In this document: positions 13,129 to 22,057 of the stretch, piece by piece
How the letters are laid out: each line of letters opens with the position of its first letter
Position numbering within the stretch: the first letter of the stretch is position 1
DNA from: a virus
DNA length: 37,693 nucleotides
IMG/VR virus record: IMGVR_UViG_3300042892_000537
Coordinates: 1-37,693 of that record
Strand: one strand, 5' to 3'
Translations under genes and position numbers: made by a program
The notes under the pieces: model-generated
What the model was told of the DNA's origin: nothing
The model's database searches: none
What the model saw: only the letters and a program-made list of their open reading frames with translations

Positions 13129-15558
13129 TTAACGAATTTCCTTCCAGAACTTAGTAAACATCAAGGTAGGATATGCGCCTGCATACACGTTACCCAGAGC
13201 CTTAACACCAAATATAAACACACCTTTAGCGTTTTCGGGAGCTGTTAAGTTAGGACCTAGACCAAACGATTTATCAATACGATCGCCTAGTGCTGTACGG
13301 CCTTCGCTGTTTGCTGGAGCAATAAATGATTCAATTGGTTGGAATCTGTAGTAACCATACATGTTTATTGTACTTAAAGTCTGTGACTTAGTCACTTGAT
13401 AGTTGCCTCTGTAACCTATATTAGAGAAGTTATAGTTTACAGGACCACTTGGTATCGAAGTGAAATAGCCGGTCATTAAAACAACATTGCCATTAACACT
13501 TTCAACTGTGGTTCCTAGTGGTACTCCTGTACCTGAAACTAGTTGACCAACATTCAAACCTGTTGTACTTGTAACTGAGAAACTACGTCCACCTACTGCT
13601 ACAGGAACATACGCTGTATTAGCTGTAGTTAAGTTAGGAGTTTCTGTACTGGTTAACTGTTTAATAATTTTAGATTTGTTTGTTACACTGCCTGTTGTCC
13701 AGGCAGCGTTGGCAAAGAATTGATTTTCACTTAGGTACATTTCTTTTAATAGTGGACCGCTAGTAATACCACTTACCCATAGATTGCCTGTAGCATAGCT
13801 TGGCACGCCTTCGTACTGAATTGTTAATCCTGGAGAGATATTAGCAGTAATCTGTGCTGATGTTCCCCAGAATTGATAGTTAGGCATAGCATAAGCTGTT
13901 TGATCTACGTATAACATTGTGTTAGGGTCAATGGTTTCTGACCACACACGACCTTGTAGATAGTCATCACTAGGGGCTACAAAAATACCTATGTGTAAGT
14001 TTACATTACCTGTAGTTGCCCAGTCAAATGTTTCATGAATACCAATCACTGAGTTTTGTATATTTTGGTGTACTGTGCCTGTACCTGATGCAGTACCTGT
14101 GGCTGTGAATACTACTCCAGGATTATTTGATCCCGCACCAACTAGAGTAAAGTTTGTTGTACCTACTGTTTCAATGGTATAATTTGCACCAGTTATCAGA
14201 CCCGGGCTACCACTAATACCGGCTGTTGCTGATATGCTTGGACCATTGATTGTGCTTTTAGCTTTGAAGCTCAAGAACGGTTGATAGTCGTCACTGCTGG
14301 TTACTGTAATAGGATTAGGTGGAGTAATGTGTGTATACACCCCTGTGTATTTAATATCAGCTGTTTCTGAAAACACAACACCTACACCAACTCGTAGGTA
14401 ACTAGTACCTGCGGCTGACCCAGTATTACGTTGTTGCCATGTTACTGGTAAACTAAGTTGTCTACAAACCGTTGCCCAACCAATACTACCACCGTAAACA
14501 GTACCATTGCCTGCAAATTTAGCACCTACGTTTGTTTTTGTTAGATCTGGATATGTATTAGACCATAAGAATTGATGAACTGTAATACGACGTCCATCTG
14601 GCGTCGTAACACCTAGTCGAACCCGTCCAGCTGTGCCTTGCACATCCATCCAGTAAATATTATTTTTACTAGCATCTAAGACTTTACCGCCTAAAGCACC
14701 AATCATATCTGATGTAGCGTCTGTTAATAATGTATTAACGTTCCAATTGGCTTGACTAACTTCGATGTCAATTGGTACTCCGCTGGCATCACTTCTTAAG
14801 AATACTTTCCATGTAGTTCCGTCTAATCGAAAACCAAAGCCATTGTTGTCATCAAAATATCCCCATTCACGGACCACATTAGCCACGCCTGTATCACCAC
14901 AACTACAACTAGTTAAGATTAATTGTGAAACACCTGGTTTATATGGATGATATTGTCCTGTGGATCTACGAGCAACGTCAGCTGCTGATGTGCCAGTAGA
15001 ATACACCATTGCACTAATTTGTGGATTATGTACTACCGTACCCGATCCTGCTGTATAAGTCCAATACTTACCTGGAAGATCCTGTGCAAAGTGATAGTAC
15101 TCGCCCACAGGTTGCATCTGTGACACTTGCATGTGACCAAATGCATCAAACTGCGGAGCAAACTCTGGGAATTGTACTAGAGCAGCGCCGCGGCCACCCG
15201 AAGCTTTTTCAACTGTTACTGCGTACTCCGGAACTTTTGGATCTGTAATAACTGTTCCTGATGTATAAACATTGGCTACTATTTCTGTAACAGCGCCATA
15301 ATATGTTGCTCCTGTTCTTACATAATCTGCTGTAGTAAAGGTACCAACAACATCTGTTAAGTAGTAATTAATCGTAGTTGAGTTAAAAACTCCTGCTAGA
15401 TTACCATACGCACCTGTAACAGAGCCTGTGATAGTACTACCAACTACAGGTACATTACCTGCATATCCAGTGGTATTAATTACAAGATCTGTAAGTTTGC
15501 GATGGCGGACTAATTTTCCGACACCGTCTGGTGGTAGTTGTACGTAATTTGTTGTCAT
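13129..15558 (-). CDS. Large virion structural protein, fibre cluster
   Basis: An 809-residue beta-rich protein. The core around residues 195-300 has RRSTGQYHPYKPGVSQLI, ANVVREWGYFDDNNGFGFRL and VSQANWN, then TPDGRRITVHQF. I associate this pattern with virion proteins in many tailed phages. Two small inserted modules are visible. Residues about 452-497 form a YTIETVGTTNFTLVGAGSNN...FTATGTASGTGTV unit common in phage tail proteins. Residues about 655-710 form a TGLNVGQLVSGTGVPLGTTV unit that recurs in neighbouring genes. The start is the ATG at 15558 with AAGGAT upstream and a late promoter at 15596-15603. It forms a two-gene unit with the GTG-started gene downstream. Likely part of a host-binding or baseplate-peripheral structure; the exact role is unknown. 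Confidence 0.78.
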   Translation of the reverse strand: MTTNYVQLPPDGVGKLVRHRKLTDLVINTTGYAGNVPVVGSTITGSVTGAYGNLAGVFNSTTINYYLTDVVGTFTTADYVRTGATYYGAVTEIVANVYTSGTVITDPKVPEYAVTVEKASGGRGAALVQFPEFAPQFDAFGHMQVSQMQPVGEYYHFAQDLPGKYWTYTAGSGTVVHNPQISAMVYSTGTSAADVARRSTGQYHPYKPGVSQLILTSCSCGDTGVANVVREWGYFDDNNGFGFRLDGTTWKVFLRSDASGVPIDIEVSQANWNVNTLLTDATSDMIGALGGKVLDASKNNIYWMDVQGTAGRVRLGVTTPDGRRITVHQFLWSNTYPDLTKTNVGAKFAGNGTVYGGSIGWATVCRQLSLPVTWQQRNTGSAAGTSYLRVGVGVVFSETADIKYTGVYTHITPPNPITVTSSDDYQPFLSFKAKSTINGPSISATAGISGSPGLITGANYTIETVGTTNFTLVGAGSNNPGVVFTATGTASGTGTVHQNIQNSVIGIHETFDWATTGNVNLHIGIFVAPSDDYLQGRVWSETIDPNTMLYVDQTAYAMPNYQFWGTSAQITANISPGLTIQYEGVPSYATGNLWVSGITSGPLLKEMYLSENQFFANAAWTTGSVTNKSKIIKQLTSTETPNLTTANTAYVPVAVGGRSFSVTSTTGLNVGQLVSGTGVPLGTTVESVNGNVVLMTGYFTSIPSGPVNYNFSNIGYRGNYQVTKSQTLSTINMYGYYRFQPIESFIAPANSEGRTALGDRIDKSFGLGPNLTAPENAKGVFIFGVKALGNVYAGAYPTLMFTKFWKEIR

Positions 15559-15595
15559 TTACTTTTATCCTTAGGTATTTCGCTTAATATAGCTT

Positions 15596-15603
15596 TATTT
15601 ATC
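15596..15603 (-). promoter_or_regulatory. Late promoter of 809- and 186-residue genes
   Basis: GATAAATA on the minus strand, predicted start near 15590, leader of about 32 bases with AAGGAT before the ATG at 15558. Confidence 0.74.
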
Positions 15604-15613
15604 ATAGTACAGT

Positions 15614-17731
15614 CTAGGTTGCATAGTTCTTTTCTGGTAATGCAATGATTTCTATCACGTTAGTATTAGATTTGGCCAATGTCAGCGGTGTTTCGTAATT
15701 TGAGTAATATTGTCCATTGGTACGACCCACCGCCACACAAATTACCGTTGGGCCTAGTATTTCTGTAGATTTTGCTCCGTCTGTAATACTTGACCAGGTA
15801 TTATTTGAAATATACTCAACTGTAACTCTATACCATCTGGTGATCCCACTAGCTCTAAAACGATATTCGTCGCCCACATAATAATGAGTATTTGGTATCC
15901 ATTGGCACTGTGTGTTTAAGTCCCAATCATAGTCAAAGGATACGCTGGTTAATCCGCCTTGTAAATTACCTCTAATTTCGTTAGTTCCATCCCCACTTGG
16001 ATCACTAGTATACGCTCGAACCAATACAGCGTCGTTAACCCCAAATGTTAAACTACCGCTAGTTGTTTCGCCGGTGGTAATTATATTGCCTTGATTAATT
16101 TGTTTATAATACAAATAATACCTGGCGTTTGCACCGTCCTGTGCTATAGTAGTATTAAATACCAATGCTCCAAATGACACATACGGAAACTGGCGATTGG
16201 TATTATCACTGAACACTATACGGTTGATGTCTTCTGCTTTGAAGTGGTCAATATATACACCGCCATCGCTGTTGTCATATATTGTGTATAATGTAGTTCC
16301 AATAAATTCTAATAGAGCACGTGTGATTGTTCCTGTTCTCACTGAAGCTCCGCTAGAATCAATGTCAATACCAGCCGGACGACGCAAGGTCCACTGTACG
16401 AATTCGTAGATTTGTTCTGCTGATGCCGCACCGTACTCATATGGATCTGAAGGCGATTTTGTAGTATCTGCATCGATGATTACATTGAAATAATAAGTAC
16501 TACCACCAATAACTCTGGGCTGTGCTGTTGCATACCAAGTAATGTTCATATTACTATATGGCGACTGTGTAGCAGTTATCCCTGTGGTAGAAATTTCTGT
16601 ATCAGTGTGTGTGATATACAAACTGTCTGATGTATTTGTTAATGAGAATCTATAGGCTTGATAGGTTAAACTTGATATACCAATATCTTCTATGGTAACT
16701 TCACCATAGCTGTAACCCTGTGAACGAACATAGAATTTAGCTATTGCCGGAATTCTATAATCAAAATTACCGTGTGATGCATCACCGTAGATCTTAATTG
16801 GCTGATTGATGGCTCCATGTAGGATTCCATTTATTGGTGCTACGTTAGCAACATTGCCCAATGAGTAGTAAACTTGATCTGCTGGACGAACTGTTAATCT
16901 AGTACCCACATTGGCTGTGATAGGTCTAGTAATGGAGAACATGTTTTGAGTATAAACTGTGACTACCCTTGTGCCTGTTAATGCGCCTGGAATCGCAACG
17001 AACGATCCTGATACTACACCATTTGAAGTATTAACTATAAGATTTGAACTGTTACTTACATTGGCTGTCAAGGTTAATGTTTTAATTAATCCTTCTGCAC
17101 CCATACCACCTAAGGTAATAGCACCCATGTATTCTTCTTGGCTAACTCCGCTGGCATCCTTAAGGGCCCAACCGCCTGTGCGAATTAAATTATAAGTATA
17201 ATCAGATCCACTGTTAAATGTCAATGTGCCTGCCACATTGCCGGTTGTGGCTGTGGTCATTGTAATACTGGTATTAGAATTGACTGTAGCTACTCTAGCA
17301 TTACCCGCAATGTTTGCACCTGATATATAATATCCTGCGGCAATATAGTTAGCATTGAAATTACCCGTACCTGTTATAATTGTCAATGCATTGTTACTGG
17401 CACTACAATCAACAATGGTAATTTTTGTTGTTGGATTAATTGCTTGGTCAAAATTCCAACCATTGATCAATTCAAATTTTTCATCTGTGACCGGATTAAT
17501 TGGGAATGGATACATGACTACATTGTTGTCGGTATTCCAAATATCTTTTAGTCTAGAATACAAACATTGTAGTGTCGTGCCATCTCTGGTTAGATTGCCT
17601 ACTTGTGTGAGTTTAAGTATTGAGTTGTTAACATCGATCACTAATTCTTTAGTCGTAGTGGCTGTATAAGTTGCTAGTTCGTAACCTATGCTATCTGGAT
17701 CTTCTATTAAACCACCAATGTATGTTGTCAT
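15614..17731 (-). CDS. Virion structural protein, fibre cluster
   Basis: A 705-residue protein. The N-terminal region has TLQCLYSRLKDIWNTDNNVVMYPFPINPVTDEKFELINGW (residues about 53-95), a signature I associate with virion proteins of many marine and other tailed phages. Two copies of the small beta module follow (about 113-172 and 230-286), each with a turn of the type ISGANIAGNARV or IPGALTGTRVV. The middle has FYVRSQGYSYGEVTIEDIG and the C-terminal third has AEQIYEFVQWTLRRP and YVSFGALVFN. It begins with the ATG at 17731, 14 bases after the stop of the 894-residue gene, with only a weak GGAA ribosome site, so it is probably cotranscribed with that gene. The function is presumed structural or host-binding; no enzymatic motif is visible. 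Confidence 0.76.
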   Translation of the reverse strand: MTTYIGGLIEDPDSIGYELATYTATTTKELVIDVNNSILKLTQVGNLTRDGTTLQCLYSRLKDIWNTDNNVVMYPFPINPVTDEKFELINGWNFDQAINPTTKITIVDCSASNNALTIITGTGNFNANYIAAGYYISGANIAGNARVATVNSNTSITMTTATTGNVAGTLTFNSGSDYTYNLIRTGGWALKDASGVSQEEYMGAITLGGMGAEGLIKTLTLTANVSNSSNLIVNTSNGVVSGSFVAIPGALTGTRVVTVYTQNMFSITRPITANVGTRLTVRPADQVYYSLGNVANVAPINGILHGAINQPIKIYGDASHGNFDYRIPAIAKFYVRSQGYSYGEVTIEDIGISSLTYQAYRFSLTNTSDSLYITHTDTEISTTGITATQSPYSNMNITWYATAQPRVIGGSTYYFNVIIDADTTKSPSDPYEYGAASAEQIYEFVQWTLRRPAGIDIDSSGASVRTGTITRALLEFIGTTLYTIYDNSDGGVYIDHFKAEDINRIVFSDNTNRQFPYVSFGALVFNTTIAQDGANARYYLYYKQINQGNIITTGETTSGSLTFGVNDAVLVRAYTSDPSGDGTNEIRGNLQGGLTSVSFDYDWDLNTQCQWIPNTHYYVGDEYRFRASGITRWYRVTVEYISNNTWSSITDGAKSTEILGPTVICVAVGRTNGQYYSNYETPLTLAKSNTNVIEIIALPEKNYAT

Positions 17732-17745
17732 ATGTTTCTATTCCG

Positions 17746-20430
17746 TTATGCTGGATTCAAATACTGTCTATCAATCGCCTGTGATACTTGAACTGTTGCT
17801 CCGCTGTTGGTCAATGCAGATGTTAGACGTAATGCTACATACCCAAGACTAAACACCACAATATAGATATCAACATCTTCTGTATACGCATAATTGTAGG
17901 TAATTAAAAATTTTCCTGCATTAGCTGGATCAGCTGTGACTGATATATTGTTTAGTCCACTTGGACTTGCTCCCACTACATCTGCACTGGCTAATAGTGT
18001 GTATGCGCTTTGGGTGTAGATACGGACCTTGGTACCTTCAATTAAGTTATTAATTGTTAATACACGAATATTTTGTATGATTACTGTATTTGAGTTTGTA
18101 GCTATGCTGGTTGCCGCATTGGCTGTGCCAGTTTGATTATAAACCAGTACTGTGAATGCAGGGGCATCCCAGTAAATATCTCTATTATTATTAGCAAAAG
18201 AAATACTTTCTTCAGTTAATGTTATTGTACCTGAACTTCCTGTGTATTTTAATCTAAGAGCACCGCTGGTTGTTGTGTTGTTATAAAATAATGTTTCTGT
18301 GACTGCATCTAAATTTGCTTGTAGCGCGGCTTGTGTTGCTCCAGATACTGTTAATGCTCCTGCGCCTGAGCTACCTGAGCTTCTTGAAAAATAGCAACCA
18401 CGGAACTCATTACCGGGACTCAATATTGGCTCGCATTGATCAAATGCTACTCCGCTGATTGCAATATTACCTTGTAGGTATACATTACCTGCGCCTTGGA
18501 TATTCAGGCTGTCAAGGCTATATGTTGCATCAGCTGAACTAGCTGAGCCCGGAACAAACCCCCAATAAAATTTATTTGCTGACGACACTGTACTGTTAGT
18601 ATGGATTATCGTATCACCGGGGCCTGCTTGGTATGTTAATCCAACCTCATTATCAGGAGAACAATAAAATACTTGGTTTGATGCTATGTCATATTGTTTT
18701 GGAAACTCAATCACCGTTGAATCTAAATGTAAGTACATTGGATTAACTGCACCATCACCTAATTGCAATGATTGGATCAACAATGCCTGTGATGCACCTT
18801 GTTGAATCATACTTTGGCGTTCTTTGCCACGGCCTACTGCTTTAACCAAATATGTCATATTTAACGGATGACCGGCATTGCCACCAGATACTATTTGATT
18901 TTCTAGTTGCCATAAACTACCCACTTGCCAGACTGGTGCTACACTAAATCCTGATAAGAAGAATCCAAAAGCATTAATATTTGCACCTAGGCGTATATTG
19001 CCATTGGATTGAATTCGTCCGTTTCCAAGATAATCTGTGTTGATCACTATTGGTACGTGTTGTGCTGTGTTGAAATTTGTGCCTTGCCCGTGTACATGAT
19101 ATATTGCAGTAGAACTAGTAACCAATGATGTATTTGCTATTAATGGAGTAAGTATATTTGCACTGACGGTGCTAAGTGTATATTTAAGTCCTGTGCCGTC
19201 TGATATATTTGCTGCAATTCTAACATTTCCAGCGGTAAACATACCTGAACCTACTACCGTTTGTCCAACTTCAATATTTGCAGATGTTGTTCCGGCTCCC
19301 ATTGTAAAAACTTGCATGATATTAGCATTAACGTTTGCTGTTGTAATATAAGCACAATTGGCCGTAACACCAAAGGCTAGTCCTTTAGTTCCTGTACGTG
19401 AAATTGAGTCTGTATTCTGATATGCTTTAGGGGTTCCGGGTCTTAGGTGAGCTAGAATATTTTTCCCTATAGCTGCGGGCTTATTGGCCACAGATGGGAT
19501 TAACTGTGCTCCATACCATCGACCACTAACCGGTGTTGCGGCTGTTGTCCAGGATCCCATACTATGGTAAGGATTTAATCCTACATCTAAATTAGCTGCA
19601 ACGGAAGTTGAAGTGCTTGCTATATTTCTATTATTGATTGTGTTGCCCCAAAACGGTACTGGGTTGGTGCCCCGATTGGCTATTTGAACTGTGGTAAACG
19701 GACCGTTACCATTATAGGCTGTAGTTCCGTTAATTGGGTCAATCAATATACTAGCGTCTGATACTGTATATGTTGGTACTATTGTTACACCTGTGTCTGG
19801 CGGACTAATAGCAATGGTAGTTAGTATTGACGCACTGGTTCCCATTTTATTATAGAATACGGTACTGGGTGTAGCACCTGCTGTTTTTTTATAACTCCAA
19901 CTAAATGCCGACGAATGACTTGCAGCATCTGCGCCGTCTTCCCAAGTTACTGGTCCTTCTAAAATCATTGGTACTTCAGCTGCCGATGTAATTGCGCTGT
20001 ACAGAATTAAACTATCATTGTTAGTCGTTGTAATTGACGGCATCGCACCTCGCGCCGCTGTGGCCACGGATAGTTGATATCCTGCTAGAACATTACCATT
20101 GAATATGGTTGTATTACCAGGAGATGTTATATTGGCATCTTGAATGGTAATCATATGAATTGCTGAGGTTGTACTAGTACCTAAGATAACTCCGCTGAGA
20201 TCACTTTCTGCATCAGATGCGGCTACTTTCCACCAAATTGATAGTTGGGCCGTGTTGGTTGTATCAAGTAGTGTGGTCCATCCTGTGGGCGCAGATCTAG
20301 TAGATGCTAGACGAGTGCTGACGATAGCCACAACAACGTCGTTGGCTTGTACAACTGGCATAAATCCAGTGGTTAAAGCTGTTGAGCTTGTTGTTGAAAA
20401 ACCGTAGGTCCAATCGCGTATTGCGGGCAT
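17746..20430 (-). CDS. Large virion structural protein with probable beta-helix C-terminus
   Basis: An 894-residue beta-rich protein. The N-terminal 210 residues form a domain with QANDVVVAIVSTRLASTRSAPTGW and TIQDANITSPGN, resembling beta-sandwich segments of phage surface proteins. Residues about 370-440 hold the small shared module (VGQTVVGSGMFTAGNVRI). From about 590 on, LDSLNIQGAGNVYLQGNIAISGVAFDQCEPILSPGNEFRGCYFS has the spacing of a right-handed beta-helix, ending in IVVFSLGYVALRLT. Phage beta-helices often bind or cut polysaccharide, but no catalytic pair is evident. The start is the ATG at 20430 with AAAGGAT upstream and a late promoter at 20458-20465. It heads a unit with the 705-residue gene. 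Confidence 0.74.
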   Translation of the reverse strand: MPAIRDWTYGFSTTSSTALTTGFMPVVQANDVVVAIVSTRLASTRSAPTGWTTLLDTTNTAQLSIWWKVAASDAESDLSGVILGTSTTSAIHMITIQDANITSPGNTTIFNGNVLAGYQLSVATAARGAMPSITTTNNDSLILYSAITSAAEVPMILEGPVTWEDGADAASHSSAFSWSYKKTAGATPSTVFYNKMGTSASILTTIAISPPDTGVTIVPTYTVSDASILIDPINGTTAYNGNGPFTTVQIANRGTNPVPFWGNTINNRNIASTSTSVAANLDVGLNPYHSMGSWTTAATPVSGRWYGAQLIPSVANKPAAIGKNILAHLRPGTPKAYQNTDSISRTGTKGLAFGVTANCAYITTANVNANIMQVFTMGAGTTSANIEVGQTVVGSGMFTAGNVRIAANISDGTGLKYTLSTVSANILTPLIANTSLVTSSTAIYHVHGQGTNFNTAQHVPIVINTDYLGNGRIQSNGNIRLGANINAFGFFLSGFSVAPVWQVGSLWQLENQIVSGGNAGHPLNMTYLVKAVGRGKERQSMIQQGASQALLIQSLQLGDGAVNPMYLHLDSTVIEFPKQYDIASNQVFYCSPDNEVGLTYQAGPGDTIIHTNSTVSSANKFYWGFVPGSASSADATYSLDSLNIQGAGNVYLQGNIAISGVAFDQCEPILSPGNEFRGCYFSRSSGSSGAGALTVSGATQAALQANLDAVTETLFYNNTTTSGALRLKYTGSSGTITLTEESISFANNNRDIYWDAPAFTVLVYNQTGTANAATSIATNSNTVIIQNIRVLTINNLIEGTKVRIYTQSAYTLLASADVVGASPSGLNNISVTADPANAGKFLITYNYAYTEDVDIYIVVFSLGYVALRLTSALTNSGATVQVSQAIDRQYLNPA

Positions 20431-20457
20431 CTAATTAAAATCCTTTAATTTATCTTA

Positions 20458-20465
20458 TATTTATC
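20458..20465 (-). promoter_or_regulatory. Late promoter of 894- and 705-residue genes
   Basis: GATAAATA on the minus strand; leader of about 22 bases with AAAGGAT. Just upstream (20465-20499) are two overlapping short hairpins (CTGGT/ACCAG and CAGTTT/AAACTG) spanning the stop codon of the preceding gene; they may weaken read-through but lack a clear U tract on this strand. Confidence 0.74.
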
Positions 20466-20488
20466 TGGTAGTTTTATCACCAGTTTTT

Positions 20489-22057
20489 CTATGAAACTGC
20501 ATAACTAATACCCGATACTGAAGTTCCTGTATAGGACAAGTTTTTAGTATAAACCTTACCTAAATCATTACCGGTAATTATCAATGAACTCAACTGTGTA
20601 CCTGTGTAGTAAAATGATTTAACTATAATATCAGCACCTGCTGGAGAATAAACTACATTTGAAATAAATGATCCACTGTAGTTAATCACGTAGGGATATG
20701 CTTTGAGATTCTGAGCAATAGTTTCAAATGATTCATTAAAAACTCCACTGATTGCACCAAAGCTAACCGGAGCACCATTGGCATAGTAGTATTGATTAGT
20801 AGCAATAGACTGTGGGCGTAGTTGTCCACTGATCGTTACCACCGGAGCAGTTAACAAGTTACTTGTAATTTGTCCTGCATCTAATGTTTGGAAATATCCT
20901 GTTTTCCATTGTACTGTTGGAGATCCAATACTGTAGGCAGTGTTTCCAAAGGGCATTAAATTGCCTTTGATGTTAACATTGGCTCCATCTAATGTTACCG
21001 CAGCAAATTGATAAATCAATTCTGTAGCTGAGTTGATACTGGCACTGATACGTCTGATTTCAACAACATCAGTTTGTAATGGTGCTTCAGCAAATGTTAA
21101 TAAATTATCTGCAACTGTATATGCAGTACCCGGTTGTTGTAGAGTACCGTTGATACTTACTAGAATACCTGCGGCTGTGGTATTGGCGGCTAACGTATAA
21201 GTTGTGCTAGTTCCATCAGGATCAATAATCGCTGATGTGATTGTTGCCGCGCCCGGAACTTCCCAGGATGCGCCGTTGAAATATTCAAAACTATCTGTTT
21301 CAGTATTAAATCTAATATAGCCTTGCTGTGCATCTGATGGTCTAGTAGATAGATTACCTACCGGAATTTGTAAAGCTGTAGTGCCAACAATTTTTACTAT
21401 GCCGTCACTGGTTGGATCTAATAGAATATTACCTAAAGATTCACTTGATGTTATAGTGTTACCATTGAATACAATATTACCCAATCCTGCTTGCGTTGGT
21501 AATCCTAAATTTCCGCTGTAAACAGCGCCACTGATGTAAACACTGTTGCCTGTAAAGCTAATAGGGCTCGCACCATTATATGGTGTATTATTACTGTTAA
21601 AGTTTAAGATACCTGATTGATAGTCAAATACCCAAAGGTCGTTGCTACCACTACCTGTGGCAAATACTTGTGTGCCTTTGCCGGCTACATTGGCCGCATT
21701 ACCACTTGGTGCGATATAAACTTTGATCTGATATGTTGATCCAAACTCTGGTGGTACCCAAAATGTCTGACCTGTTTGCCAAGTTAAGGTTGGTGTTGGT
21801 ATACCTGCTGTGCTAGTACATTCTACAGGAAATGTAGTTGGATAAACTGTTACGACACTGCTGTTACTGCCTGGAATAACATTAGCAATTAGGTCAGATT
21901 GTTGCCATATCTTATCACCGCGAAGTAGTAGAGGGCTTGCAACCGGCTCGTTAGTTGCGTCAATGTTGCCAGAGATATCAGTCTTAGCGGCACCATAGAC
22001 TATCTTCTTCCAAAGGTAGTCTACTTTTTGATTATCTGATGCGCTTTGTATAGGCAT
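20489..22057 (-). CDS. Virion structural protein of marine T4-like phages
   Basis: A 522-residue protein. Its N-terminal 150 residues match a conserved family I recall from marine T4-like phages: ASDNQKVDYLWKKIVYGAAKTD, SPLLLRGDKIWQQSD, WVPPEFGSTYQIKVYI and SNDLWVFDYQSGILNF. The middle carries the shared pair of modules: GYIRFNTETDSFEYFNGASW and then DPDGTSTTYTLAANT...VSINGTLQQPGTAYTV...LTFAEAPLQTD. An AYSIGSPTVQWKTGYF segment resembles the DLGS..YW.TGYF motif of its upstream neighbour. The ATG overlaps the stop of the 972-residue gene (TAATG), giving coupled translation. It is probably assembled with that protein in the baseplate periphery or fibres; the exact role is unknown. Confidence 0.78.
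   Translation of the reverse strand: MPIQSASDNQKVDYLWKKIVYGAAKTDISGNIDATNEPVASPLLLRGDKIWQQSDLIANVIPGSNSSVVTVYPTTFPVECTSTAGIPTPTLTWQTGQTFWVPPEFGSTYQIKVYIAPSGNAANVAGKGTQVFATGSGSNDLWVFDYQSGILNFNSNNTPYNGASPISFTGNSVYISGAVYSGNLGLPTQAGLGNIVFNGNTITSSESLGNILLDPTSDGIVKIVGTTALQIPVGNLSTRPSDAQQGYIRFNTETDSFEYFNGASWEVPGAATITSAIIDPDGTSTTYTLAANTTAAGILVSINGTLQQPGTAYTVADNLLTFAEAPLQTDVVEIRRISASINSATELIYQFAAVTLDGANVNIKGNLMPFGNTAYSIGSPTVQWKTGYFQTLDAGQITSNLLTAPVVTISGQLRPQSIATNQYYYANGAPVSFGAISGVFNESFETIAQNLKAYPYVINYSGSFISNVVYSPAGADIIVKSFYYTGTQLSSLIITGNDLGKVYTKNLSYTGTSVSGISYAVS

Noticed and set aside
20465-20499. Overlapping hairpins at the end of the 522-residue gene as a terminator
   Set aside because: Stems are short and no U run follows on the coding strand; treated only as possible attenuation.
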